Assembly (NCBI RefSeq): GCF_900102815.1
Contig: NZ_FNGF01000004.1
Span: 496,001 to 560,000 of the forward strand
Length of the DNA: 64,000 nt
Reading direction: 5' to 3'
DNA from: Glycomyces sambucus
GTDB taxonomy: Bacteria > Actinomycetota > Actinomycetes > Mycobacteriales > Micromonosporaceae
Part shown: positions 56,939-64,000 of the stretch, piece after piece
Layout: every line of letters starts with the position of its first letter
Position numbering within the stretch: position 1 is the stretch's first letter
Notes under the pieces: generated by a model
Database searches by the model: none
The model's input: only the letters and a program-made list of their open reading frames with translations
What the model was told of the DNA's origin: nothing
Program-made: the position numbers and the translations under genes

Positions 56939-59900
56939 TCAGGAGCGGCCGGTGAGGCGCGACAGCGAGCCGAGGACCTCGGCGGCGGCGACCGCGCCGA
57001 CGTCCTTGGGGAACTTGCGGTCCGCGGTGTCCTTCGCGGCGGACCACCAGTACTGCTCGTGGTCGCTCAGGCGCACGTCCTGCACGGTCTGCTGCGGGGT
57101 CTCGCTGATGGCGCCCACGTAGATGCCGGGGTCGAGCGAGACGGTGACGAAGCCGCCGCCCGGAAGGCGGTAGGCGATGCCCGGCTCGACGCCGGCGTCC
57201 TCGGGCGCGGCCCGCTGCCAGCCGCGCTTGACCATGCCGAGGACGCGGCCGGGCTCCACTGTGGCCCCTTCGAAGCGGGTGAGGCGGCCGGTGGCCAGCT
57301 CCTCCTCGGTGAAGGCCAGCACGGGGCGGTCGAGCTGGTCGAAGGGCTGGAGGATCTCGTAGTCGGCGAGGATCTCGGCCCACGCGGCGACCTCGTCGCC
57401 CAGGAGGGCGGGGTGGGCGACGCTCACCGCGGCGTCCTCGGGGAGGTCGAACGCCTCGTCCTCGACGTCGCTGAAGGAGCCGTCCTCGGCGATGCGGAAC
57501 CCGGAGCGGTCGTCGCCGACCGCGGCGGTCCACACGAGGCGGCGCGCGAGGTGCTTGGTGAGCGCGTGGTCCACGAAGAACCGCCGGAACTCCGCGGCCG
57601 ACCAGGTGCGGCTGCCGGTCATGGCCGCTTCGAGGCGGAGGATCTGGTCGGCCGCGACGGCGCGCAGCTCCTTCTTGAGCGCGGTGAAGCGCTGGTAGGC
57701 GGCGCCGGCGAGGTCGGCGTCGTCCTTCGCGCCGGGCTTGGGCAGGACCTTGCGGGGCTTGCCGGCCTCGTCGACGACGAAGGGCTTCAGGGCCTCGTCG
57801 AAGCCGACGGTGAAGGTGCGCGGGCCGTAGTCGAGGACGAGCGCGGCGTCCTCGCCGAGCCCGAAGTCGGGCACGAGACGGTCGGCGAGTTGGTCGCGGG
57901 TGAGGCCGAGCTCGGCGGCGATGTGCGCGATCTGCCGGTTCGCCTCCTCCTTGAGCGCCTTGAACTTCACGCGGTCGGCGATGACCTGGATGGCGCGCAG
58001 GGCCTCCTCGGATCCGATGGCGCCGAGCACGGCCAGGCCGTTGACGGCCCGCTTGTGCTGGGACTGGCCGGGCCATTCGCGGATGAGCGGGGCGAGCATC
58101 CACACCGTCTCGTCCTCGGCGAAGTGCCCGAGCTGCGTGAGCGCCCACGAGTCCTTCGCGGGCGCGCCCACCGAGATCCACAGCTGGAACAGGGCGCGGG
58201 CGAAGCGGGTGAGCGAGGCCCGGTCGCAGGCGTCGGCGACGACGTCGAGGCCCGGGTAGGGGTACTCGGGGCTCGCCAGCGCCACGACGGTGAGGAGGTG
58301 GCCGACGGATTCGGCCGGGAGGGCGCGCTCGCCGCCCTTGAGGAGGACCTGCGGGAGCAGGGCCGGGGAGGCCCAGGCGCCGGGCTTGGGGACCTTGACG
58401 CCGCGGGGCTCCAGCGGGTCGCCCGAGAGCAGGTCGGCGATGGCGGCGGTCGCTTCGGGGCCGTAGGTCTCGGCTCGGGCCGCAACGGCTTCGGGGCCGT
58501 GGCGCAGGGAGAGGTGGAGGAGTGCGGTCTCGGCGTACTGGCGGCGCTTCTTGTCGGCGCCGAGGGCGTCGGGGACGAGGTAGGGGACGGCGTCGAGGCC
58601 GTGGCGCTCGAACCACTTGGCGGCGGAGACGCGGGCGGACTTGAGCCGGTCGAGGCGTTCGGCGGCGAGGCGGGCGGCGCGCAGGTTGAGGACGGGGCCG
58701 GGGAGGCGCTGGAAGGTGTGGTCGCGTTCGGCGGAGCCGAGGGCGCGGTCGGCGGCGCGTTCGCCGTAGCGGGCGAAGATGCGCAGGACGGTGTACTCGT
58801 AGCCGGAGTAGCCGTGCTCGATCCACTGGTCGAGGAAGCGCTCGGCCTTGGCGGGGTCGCCGTAGGCGAGGAAGGACTCCATGCGCCAGTCGAAGGAGTC
58901 GAGCTTGGCGTCGGGGTCCTCCAGGTCCTTCCAGTAGCTCTCGTCGTCCATGGCCCAGGGCTCGGTGAGGCCGGCCCACTCCTCCTGCTCGTTCCGGGCC
59001 CAGCGCAGGTGGAGGTCGGCGGGGGCCTGGAGGCCGTCGATGACGACGGGGGTGCGCTTGGCGCGCTTGGCCTTCCACGGCGGGGTGACCAGGAGGGCGG
59101 GCAGGTCGGCGGGGTCGGCCTCGGGGGCGCGGCCGCTGCCGGCGAGGAGGGTGTCGAAGACCGCGCGGTCGGCCTCGGCGAGGCGGTCGCGCTCGGCCTC
59201 GGGGATGAGGCCGCCGACGGCGCTGAGGCGGAAGCGGGCGTCGCCGGTGGTGCTCGCGGCGAGCTTGACGAGGTGGCGCAGGGCGCGCTGGGGGAAGCGC
59301 TGGACGGCGTCGGCGGCGGACTCGAAGACGTGGGGCTCGCCGAGCTGCTTGAGCAGCAGGGCCATGGCCTCGTCGGTGGGGACGGCGGCGACGCCCTTGT
59401 AGAGGAGCTTCTTGAAGTCGACCGGGAGGTGCCCGGACTGGGTGAGCGGGGCGGTGAGGAGCGGGAGGGCGTCGGCGCCGAGGTTGGCGAGGAGGGCCGC
59501 GAGGGAGCCGGCGTCGGTGTAGTACTCGTTCAGGGAGCCGATCCCGGCGGCGTCGAGCTGGTCGGCGCTGCTGATGGAGTGCAGGAACAGGCGGTCGGAC
59601 CAGCCGTAGGAGCGGACCTGCGCGTACTCGGGCGCGGCCTCGTCGACCCAGGCGGTCTCGTCGGGGAGCAGGACGGCGGCGGTGATGCGGCGCATGGGGG
59701 TGGTGCGCTGGGGGCCGGTGAGGGCGACGGCCTCGGCGTAGTCGGCGTCGGAGAGGTCGGCGATGAGGGAGCGCACGGCGCCGACGCCGCCCTGGTCGTA
59801 CTCGTGGAGGATCAGGCTGTGGTACTCGACGGTGTTCTCCACGACGGTGCGTTGCTCGTAGCCGCTGCCGGAGGACGAGTCGTGGCGGAGCGCGAGCCGG

Positions 59901-60274
59901 ACGACGGCCGCGGCGACGGCGAAGGGGGCGCCGTGCCACTGGACCCAGGCGTCGAACTCGGGGCGGAGCCAGGACTCGTCGCGGCGGGCGTGGGGGTCGC
60001 ACATGAGCGCGGCGGCGACGGCGGCGCCGTGTGGGTCGGGCTTCCCGGCGAGGTACGCCTCGACCGCGTCGGCGTGCTCGGCGTTGTCCTCGCGGGCCAG
60101 GGCGAGGCGCAGCTTCTCGGTGCGGGCCTCCAGCTTCCGCTGGAGGCGCTCGCCCGCCTCGGCGTCCAGTGCGACCGGTTTGCCGCTGCGCCGCCCCCGC
60201 CGCGACAGCGCCCGGGAGGCCCACGCGGTCGGCAGGATCAACTGGTCTTCTTGGGGTGCAACGTGATCGGTCAT
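56939..60274 (-). CDS. DUF4132 protein 5 (first gene of the DUF4132-only unit)
   Basis: 1111 residues, the longest copy. N-terminal tag MTDHVAPQEDQLILPTAW; helical-repeat-like N-terminal half (to about 390); middle module (about 401-632) with WFERHGLDAVPYLVPDALG; EWPGQSQHKRAVNGL (about 733-747); DUF4132 block (about 800-1005) with DYGPRTFTVGFDEALKPF, DYEILQPFDQLDRP and FTEEELATGRLTRFEG. The end has GWQRAAPEDAGVEPG and a Gly-rich strand. SD CGAAGGA lies about 6 nt before the ATG. It starts the run copy 5, 4, 3, 2 and shares its promoter element with copy 1. Confidence 0.9.
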   Translation of the reverse strand: MTDHVAPQEDQLILPTAWASRALSRRGRRSGKPVALDAEAGERLQRKLEARTEKLRLALAREDNAEHADAVEAYLAGKPDPHGAAVAAALMCDPHARRDESWLRPEFDAWVQWHGAPFAVAAAVVRLALRHDSSSGSGYEQRTVVENTVEYHSLILHEYDQGGVGAVRSLIADLSDADYAEAVALTGPQRTTPMRRITAAVLLPDETAWVDEAAPEYAQVRSYGWSDRLFLHSISSADQLDAAGIGSLNEYYTDAGSLAALLANLGADALPLLTAPLTQSGHLPVDFKKLLYKGVAAVPTDEAMALLLKQLGEPHVFESAADAVQRFPQRALRHLVKLAASTTGDARFRLSAVGGLIPEAERDRLAEADRAVFDTLLAGSGRAPEADPADLPALLVTPPWKAKRAKRTPVVIDGLQAPADLHLRWARNEQEEWAGLTEPWAMDDESYWKDLEDPDAKLDSFDWRMESFLAYGDPAKAERFLDQWIEHGYSGYEYTVLRIFARYGERAADRALGSAERDHTFQRLPGPVLNLRAARLAAERLDRLKSARVSAAKWFERHGLDAVPYLVPDALGADKKRRQYAETALLHLSLRHGPEAVAARAETYGPEATAAIADLLSGDPLEPRGVKVPKPGAWASPALLPQVLLKGGERALPAESVGHLLTVVALASPEYPYPGLDVVADACDRASLTRFARALFQLWISVGAPAKDSWALTQLGHFAEDETVWMLAPLIREWPGQSQHKRAVNGLAVLGAIGSEEALRAIQVIADRVKFKALKEEANRQIAHIAAELGLTRDQLADRLVPDFGLGEDAALVLDYGPRTFTVGFDEALKPFVVDEAGKPRKVLPKPGAKDDADLAGAAYQRFTALKKELRAVAADQILRLEAAMTGSRTWSAAEFRRFFVDHALTKHLARRLVWTAAVGDDRSGFRIAEDGSFSDVEDEAFDLPEDAAVSVAHPALLGDEVAAWAEILADYEILQPFDQLDRPVLAFTEEELATGRLTRFEGATVEPGRVLGMVKRGWQRAAPEDAGVEPGIAYRLPGGGFVTVSLDPGIYVGAISETPQQTVQDVRLSDHEQYWWSAAKDTADRKFPKDVGAVAAAEVLGSLSRLTGRS

Positions 60275-60309
60275 GTCCGTCCTTCGTGCCGCAGGGGTTC
60301 AGTGCCCCG

Positions 60310-60334
60310 AGACTAGGGGCCCGGTGCGACATCC
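60310..60334 (-). promoter_or_regulatory. Promoter of the DUF4132-5/4/3/2 unit with shared 12-bp element
   Basis: Minus strand: element GGATGTCGCACC (60323-60334), 7 bp, -10 TAGTCT (60310-60315). Element-to-ATG distance is 48 bp, against 46 bp for DUF4132-1. It faces the divergent dehydratase promoter only about 20 bp away. Confidence 0.65.
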
Positions 60335-60352
60335 GGTCTCGAACACCGGGCC

Positions 60353-60381
60353 TTGTGCCCGGCGGGCGGGTGGCCTATGCT
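60353..60381 (+). promoter_or_regulatory. Promoter of the talarate/galactarate dehydratase gene
   Basis: TTGTGC (60353-60358), 17-bp spacer, TATGCT (60376-60381). The predicted start at about 60388 coincides with the first operator half. Confidence 0.65.
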
Positions 60382-60387
60382 CAGGGT

Positions 60388-60425
60388 GTCCCATTCATCG
60401 GCATTGAGTCCCATTCATCGGGACT
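60388..60425. promoter_or_regulatory. Twin operator repeats at the dehydratase transcription start
   Basis: GTCCCATTCATCGG occurs twice (60388-60401 and 60408-60421), start-to-start 20 bp, i.e. on one face of the helix. The second lies inside the perfect-armed dyad AGTCCC-ATTCATC-GGGACT (60407-60425). The position just after the -10 suits a repressor, most simply the IclR protein encoded downstream. Confidence 0.65.
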
Positions 60426-60446
60426 ATTGAGCTCCGGGAGGACCCC

Positions 60447-61667
60447 TTGGCCGAATCGACGTTCCTCGACTTCACCAGCGCCACCGAGACGAGCGCCGCG
60501 AACGAGCGGCACTTCAGCGCGCTGGAGCGCGGTGAGGCGAGCACCGACCGGATCGCGTCGGTGCGGATCTCGCACACGGTGCTGCCGCTCAAGGGCGCGA
60601 TCAGCGACGCCAAGGTGCTCACCGGCCGCCAGAAGCCGCTGACCGAGGTCCCGTTCCTGTTCGCGGAGATCACGACCGAGGCCGGGCTCGAAGGGATCGG
60701 CTTCAGCTACTCCAAGCGCAAGGGCGGCGACGGCCAGTTCGCGCACGCCCGCGAGATCGCCGCCGACCTCATCGGCGAGGACCCCAGCGACATCCAGCGG
60801 ATCTGGACGAAGCTGGTCTGGGCCGGCGCCTCGGTCGGCCGCAGCGGGCTCGCCGTGCAGGCGGTCGCGGCCTTCGACATCGCCCTGTGGGACCTCAAGG
60901 CCAAGCGCGCGGGCCTGCCGCTCGCGAAGCTCCTGGGCGCGCACCGCGACTCGGTCGCCTGCTACAACACCTCCGGCGGGTTCCTGTCCTCGTCCGTCGA
61001 GGAGGTCGTCGCGAACGCCCGCCAGACCGCGGCCGACGGCATCGGCGGCGTCAAGATCAAAGTGGGCCAGCCGGACACGCGCATCGACCTGAAGCGGGTC
61101 GCGGCGGTCAAGGAGGCGCTGGGCGAGGAGACCGCGCTCATGGTCGACGCGAACCAGCAGTGGAACCGCGGCACCGCCGTCCGCATGGGCCGCGCGCTGG
61201 AGGAGTTCGACCTGGCGTGGATCGAGGAGCCCCTGGACGCCTACGACGCCGAGGGCCACGCCGACCTCGCCCGCGAGCTCGCGACCCCGATCGCCACCGG
61301 CGAGATGCTCACCAGCGTCGCCGAGCACGTGGAGCTCATCCGCCACCGCAGCGTCGACTTCATCCAGCCCGACGCCCCGCGCGTCGGCGGCATCACGCCG
61401 TTTCTGAAGATCATGGCGCTCGCCGGGCACGCGAACCTGCGCATGGCCCCGCACTACGTCATGGAGCTGCACCTGCACCTGGCCGCCGCCTACGAGCACG
61501 ACCCGTGGGTGGAGCACTTCGACTGGCTGGAGCCGCTGTTCAACGAGCGCCTGGAGACCCGCGGCGGGCGCATGATCGTCCCGGCCCGTCCGGGCATCGG
61601 GGTGAGCCTCAGCGACGCGGCCCGCGGCTGGACCACGGCCTCGGAGCGGTTCGGCTCCGGCGCCTGA
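60447..61667 (+). CDS. L-talarate/galactarate dehydratase (enolase superfamily)
   Basis: Dehydrates galactarate and L-talarate to the 5-keto-4-deoxy acid. 406 residues of the mandelate-racemase subgroup. Catalytic Lys205 (VKIKVG), metal ligands Asp234 (VDANQQW), Glu260 (IEEPLDAY) and Glu286 (ATGEML), and His336 (APHYVMELHLH). As I recall the Salmonella TalrD/GalrD enzyme has these five at a constant offset of 8, and the stretch SDAKVLTGRQKPLTEV is shared. TTG 60447 is the start, with GGGAGGA 4 nt upstream; no ATG is near. Likely controlled by the IclR gene 90 bp downstream. Confidence 0.92.
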   Translation: MAESTFLDFTSATETSAANERHFSALERGEASTDRIASVRISHTVLPLKGAISDAKVLTGRQKPLTEVPFLFAEITTEAGLEGIGFSYSKRKGGDGQFAHAREIAADLIGEDPSDIQRIWTKLVWAGASVGRSGLAVQAVAAFDIALWDLKAKRAGLPLAKLLGAHRDSVACYNTSGGFLSSSVEEVVANARQTAADGIGGVKIKVGQPDTRIDLKRVAAVKEALGEETALMVDANQQWNRGTAVRMGRALEEFDLAWIEEPLDAYDAEGHADLARELATPIATGEMLTSVAEHVELIRHRSVDFIQPDAPRVGGITPFLKIMALAGHANLRMAPHYVMELHLHLAAAYEHDPWVEHFDWLEPLFNERLETRGGRMIVPARPGIGVSLSDAARGWTTASERFGSGA

Positions 61668-61671
61668 CGGA

Positions 61672-61696
61672 GGGCCCGGCGCGCGGCGCCGGGCCC
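61672..61696 (+). terminator. Terminator of the dehydratase gene
   Basis: GGGCCCGGCGC (61672-61682) pairs with GCGCCGGGCCC (61686-61696), followed by CGTTT. Confidence 0.7.
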
Positions 61697-61757
61697 CGTT
61701 TACGCTTGTGGACACCCGGCGCGCGTCGCGCCGCCACGGACTGCGAAGGACCACGCC

Positions 61758-62522
61758 ATGCCGCGCGCGCAGGCGCCCCCGAAAGGCTCGCTCGACCGGG
61801 CCCTGGAGATCTTCGACGTGCTCACCGCGCGCGGCACGGCCACCACGGCCGAGCTCGTGGCCGCGGTCGGCGCCAGCCGCAGCGCGGTCTACCGGCTCGT
61901 CGAGCGGCTCCAGGCCGCCGAGTACCTGACCGCCGCCGACGGGCGGTGGCGGCTCGGGCCCGCCGCCGCGCGCATGGCCATGGCCGCGGTGCAGCACATG
62001 GACGTCTTCGCCGCCGCGCCCCCGCTGCTGCGCGACCTCGCGGCCGGGACCGGCGAGACGGTCAACCTCGGGGTGCTCAGCGGCGACGAGATCGTGTTCG
62101 TGTTCCGGGAGCTGGGCCGCCACGCCGTGCAGGTGCGGTCCGAGCTGGGGGCGCGAAGGCCCTTGCACGCCACCGCGGTCGGCAAGGCGTACCTGTCCGG
62201 GCTCGCCCCCGACCGGTGCGACGCGCTCATCGCGGGCCTGCGATTGGAGCGGTTCACCGACGCGACGATCACCGACCCCGACGCGCTGCGCGCGGAGATC
62301 GCGGCGACGCGGCGGCGCGGCTGGTCCGAGGAGCGCGGCGAGTTCGACGCCGGCAGCACCTGCTTCGGCGCGCCCGTATTCGAGCAGAGCGGCGAGGTGG
62401 CCGCCGCCGTGAGCGTCGCCGGACCGACCGCGCGGATCGCGGACGCGGCCTTCGGGCCGCTCGCGGCCGAGGCCGCCGGGACGGTGTCCCGCCGGCTCGG
62501 CTACGTGCGGCCCGAAGGCTGA
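61758..62522 (+). CDS. IclR-family transcriptional regulator
   Basis: 254 residues. N-terminal winged HTH (about 10-65, SLDRALEIFDVLTARG...ASRSAVYRLVERLQ) and C-terminal IclR effector domain (about 80-250) with LGVLSGDEIVFV, RPLHATAVGKAYL and the GSTCFGAPVFEQSGEVAAAVSVAGP ligand-loop region. IclR members commonly sense aromatic or sugar acids, which fits the dehydratase upstream and the TctA permease convergent with it. ATG 61758 with GAAGGA upstream. Confidence 0.94.
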   Translation: MPRAQAPPKGSLDRALEIFDVLTARGTATTAELVAAVGASRSAVYRLVERLQAAEYLTAADGRWRLGPAAARMAMAAVQHMDVFAAAPPLLRDLAAGTGETVNLGVLSGDEIVFVFRELGRHAVQVRSELGARRPLHATAVGKAYLSGLAPDRCDALIAGLRLERFTDATITDPDALRAEIAATRRRGWSEERGEFDAGSTCFGAPVFEQSGEVAAAVSVAGPTARIADAAFGPLAAEAAGTVSRRLGYVRPEG

Positions 62523-62546
62523 CATCACTCCCCTACCGCCGCAAGG

Positions 62547-64000
62547 TCATTCCGCCGTGACCCGCGCTGCGGCCGCCGACTGGCGGGCGCGCACGCCCCG
62601 CAGGAGCGGGACGACCACCACGGTGAGCACCAGGACCGCGACGAGCACGCCGGAGACCGGGCGCTGCACGAACTCGGTGACGTCGCCGCCGAAGAGCCGC
62701 ATCGAGCGCCGGAACGACGCCTCCAGGAGCGAGCCGAGCACGAACGCGAGCACGAACGGCCCCGGCTCGAACCCGAGCTTGCGCATCCCGTAGCCGAGCA
62801 GGCCCAGGCCCACGACCAGAAGCATGTCGAAGGCGTTGTTGCGGATCGAGTAGACGCCGAGCATCGTGATGACCACCGTCAGGGGCGCCAGGACGCCGGG
62901 GCGGACCTTGAGCATCCGCACGAACACCCCGATGAGCGGGATGCTCAGCGCCAGCAGGAGCAGGTTCCCCACGTACATCGAGTTGACGACGCCCCAGAAC
63001 ACGTCCGGGTGGTCGTTCATCAGTCCCGGGCCCGGCGTGATGCCCTGGAGCATCAGGGCGCCGAACAGGACCGCCATGGTCGCGTTCGCCGGGATGCCCA
63101 GCGTCAGCAGCGGGATGAACGAGGAGGTCGCGGCCGCGTTGTTCGCCGACTCCGGCCCGGCGACGCCTTCGATGGCGCCCTTGCCGAACCGCGACGGGTC
63201 CTTCGCGACCCGCTTCTCCACGGCGTACGACACCAGCGACGACATGGTCGCGCCCCCGCCCGGCAGGATGCCGAGCACGAAGCCCGTCACCGAGCCGCGC
63301 AGGATCGCCATGCGCGAGCGCAGCCAGTGCATCCGGCCCGGGATCGCCCGCCCGAAGGCGGGCACCCGCGGCTGCGGCCGGTCGCGGTGCTCCAGGTTGT
63401 ACAGGATCTCCCCGACCCCGAAGAGCCCCATGGCGACGATGGTGAAGTCGATGCCGTCGGCGAGCTGGTCGGTGCCGAACGTGAACCGCGGTGTGCCCAG
63501 GAGCGGGTCGAGCCCGACCGTGGCGATGAGCAGCCCGAGGGCCGCCGCCGCGGCGCTCTTCCACAGCGAACCCGACCCGAGGGTGCCGACCAGGAAGATC
63601 CCGATGAGCGCCAGCACCGTGTACTCGGCCGGCCCGAACGCCAGCGCGACCCCCGCGAGGGCGGGCGCGATGAACGTCAGGAGCAGGATCGAGGCGGTGC
63701 CGCCGATGAATGAGGCGATCGCGGCGACCCCGAGCGCGGGCCCGGCCTCGCCGCGGCGCGCCAGCGCGTGCCCGTCCAGAGCGGTGACCACTGTGGAGGC
63801 TTCGCCGGGCATGCGCAGCAGCACCGAGGTGATGGTGCCGCCGTACTGGGCGCCGTAGAAGATCCCCGCGAGCATGATGACCGCGGCGGTGGGTTCGAGG
63901 CTGTACGTGATCGGCAGCAGGATCGCGATCGTGGCGGCCGGGCCGAGGCCCGGGAGCACGCCGATGAGCATCCCCACGGTGACGCCGATGAGGCAGAACA
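62547..64000 (-). CDS. tctA: Tripartite tricarboxylate transporter permease, TctA family (partial at the window edge)
   Basis: Large membrane subunit of a binding-protein-dependent secondary transporter (TctABC) for carboxylic acids. At least 484 residues are visible, about 11 hydrophobic segments. The family signature is present: GLGPAATIAILLPITY, IFYGAQYGGTITSVLLRMPGE and a second G-rich loop ILPGGGATMSSLVSY. The reading frame stays open to the window end (FCLIGVTVGMLIGVLPG upstream of the first Met at 63977), so the N-terminus and any tctB/tctC genes lie beyond. Together with the dehydratase it suggests uptake of galactarate-type or related diacids; the substrate is inferred. Confidence 0.93.
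   Translation of the reverse strand, partial: FCLIGVTVGMLIGVLPGLGPAATIAILLPITYSLEPTAAVIMLAGIFYGAQYGGTITSVLLRMPGEASTVVTALDGHALARRGEAGPALGVAAIASFIGGTASILLLTFIAPALAGVALAFGPAEYTVLALIGIFLVGTLGSGSLWKSAAAAALGLLIATVGLDPLLGTPRFTFGTDQLADGIDFTIVAMGLFGVGEILYNLEHRDRPQPRVPAFGRAIPGRMHWLRSRMAILRGSVTGFVLGILPGGGATMSSLVSYAVEKRVAKDPSRFGKGAIEGVAGPESANNAAATSSFIPLLTLGIPANATMAVLFGALMLQGITPGPGLMNDHPDVFWGVVNSMYVGNLLLLALSIPLIGVFVRMLKVRPGVLAPLTVVITMLGVYSIRNNAFDMLLVVGLGLLGYGMRKLGFEPGPFVLAFVLGSLLEASFRRSMRLFGGDVTEFVQRPVSGVLVAVLVLTVVVVPLLRGVRARQSAAAARVTAE

Noticed and set aside
53538-60332. A 2264-residue fusion protein spanning DUF4132-4 and upstream
   Set aside because: Only the part from ATG 56858 is real. Upstream, the frame is Arg/Pro-rich nonsense in a frame other than that of DUF4132-5.

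Overview
This is a very GC-rich (roughly 70%) chromosomal segment from a sporulating, polysaccharide-degrading actinomycete. The evidence is a MurT/GatD pair, an actinobacterial SUF operon with SufR and SufU, an acVLRF1 protein, a GsmA-like sporangiospore wall hydrolase, GTG/TTG starts and several apparently leaderless genes. The mix would fit Glycomycetaceae or Micromonosporaceae, but the lineage is inferred. I saw no rRNA, tRNA, CRISPR array, insertion sequence or prophage.

Layout. (1) 1-6.5 kb, secreted carbohydrate metabolism: a LacI repressor, a secreted GH9 cellulase with a CebR-like operator at its promoter, a small secreted two-repeat cysteine protein, and a secreted GH30 glycosidase with a ricin-type lectin domain. 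(2) 6.5-13.7 kb, housekeeping: an A24 prepilin peptidase, uvrA, a GsmA-like hydrolase and typA. (3) 13.7-21.6 kb, cell wall: mraZ-rsmH-ftsL-ftsI on the minus strand, cut off after ftsI by a PAC2 gene, and murT-gatD divergent from mraZ. (4) 21.7-27.5 kb: GH42 beta-galactosidase, an MFS exporter, an F420-type reductase, an aspartate/glutamate racemase-family protein and acVLRF1. (5) 27.5-34.2 kb: sufR-sufB-sufD-Rieske-sufC-sufS-sufU-sufT, minus strand. (6) 34.3-37.6 kb: heme A synthase, ADP-ribosylglycohydrolase, malic enzyme.

(7) 37.7-60.3 kb is the striking part. It is 22.5 kb of minus-strand genes encoding a SWIM zinc-finger protein, a vWA protein, a DUF5682 protein, a MoxR AAA+ ATPase and FIVE tandem DUF4132 paralogs of 881-1111 residues. 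The content matches the poorly understood E. coli yehI/yehL/yehM/yehP/yehQ-molR group, but with DUF4132 amplified. The genes appear to form two transcription units. Their promoters share an identical 12-bp element at identical distance from the -10 box. The third-unit paralog (DUF4132-2) has lost an internal block of about 230 residues.

(8) 60.4-64 kb: sugar-acid catabolism, with an L-talarate/galactarate dehydratase, an IclR regulator and a convergent TctA-type permease that runs off the window end.
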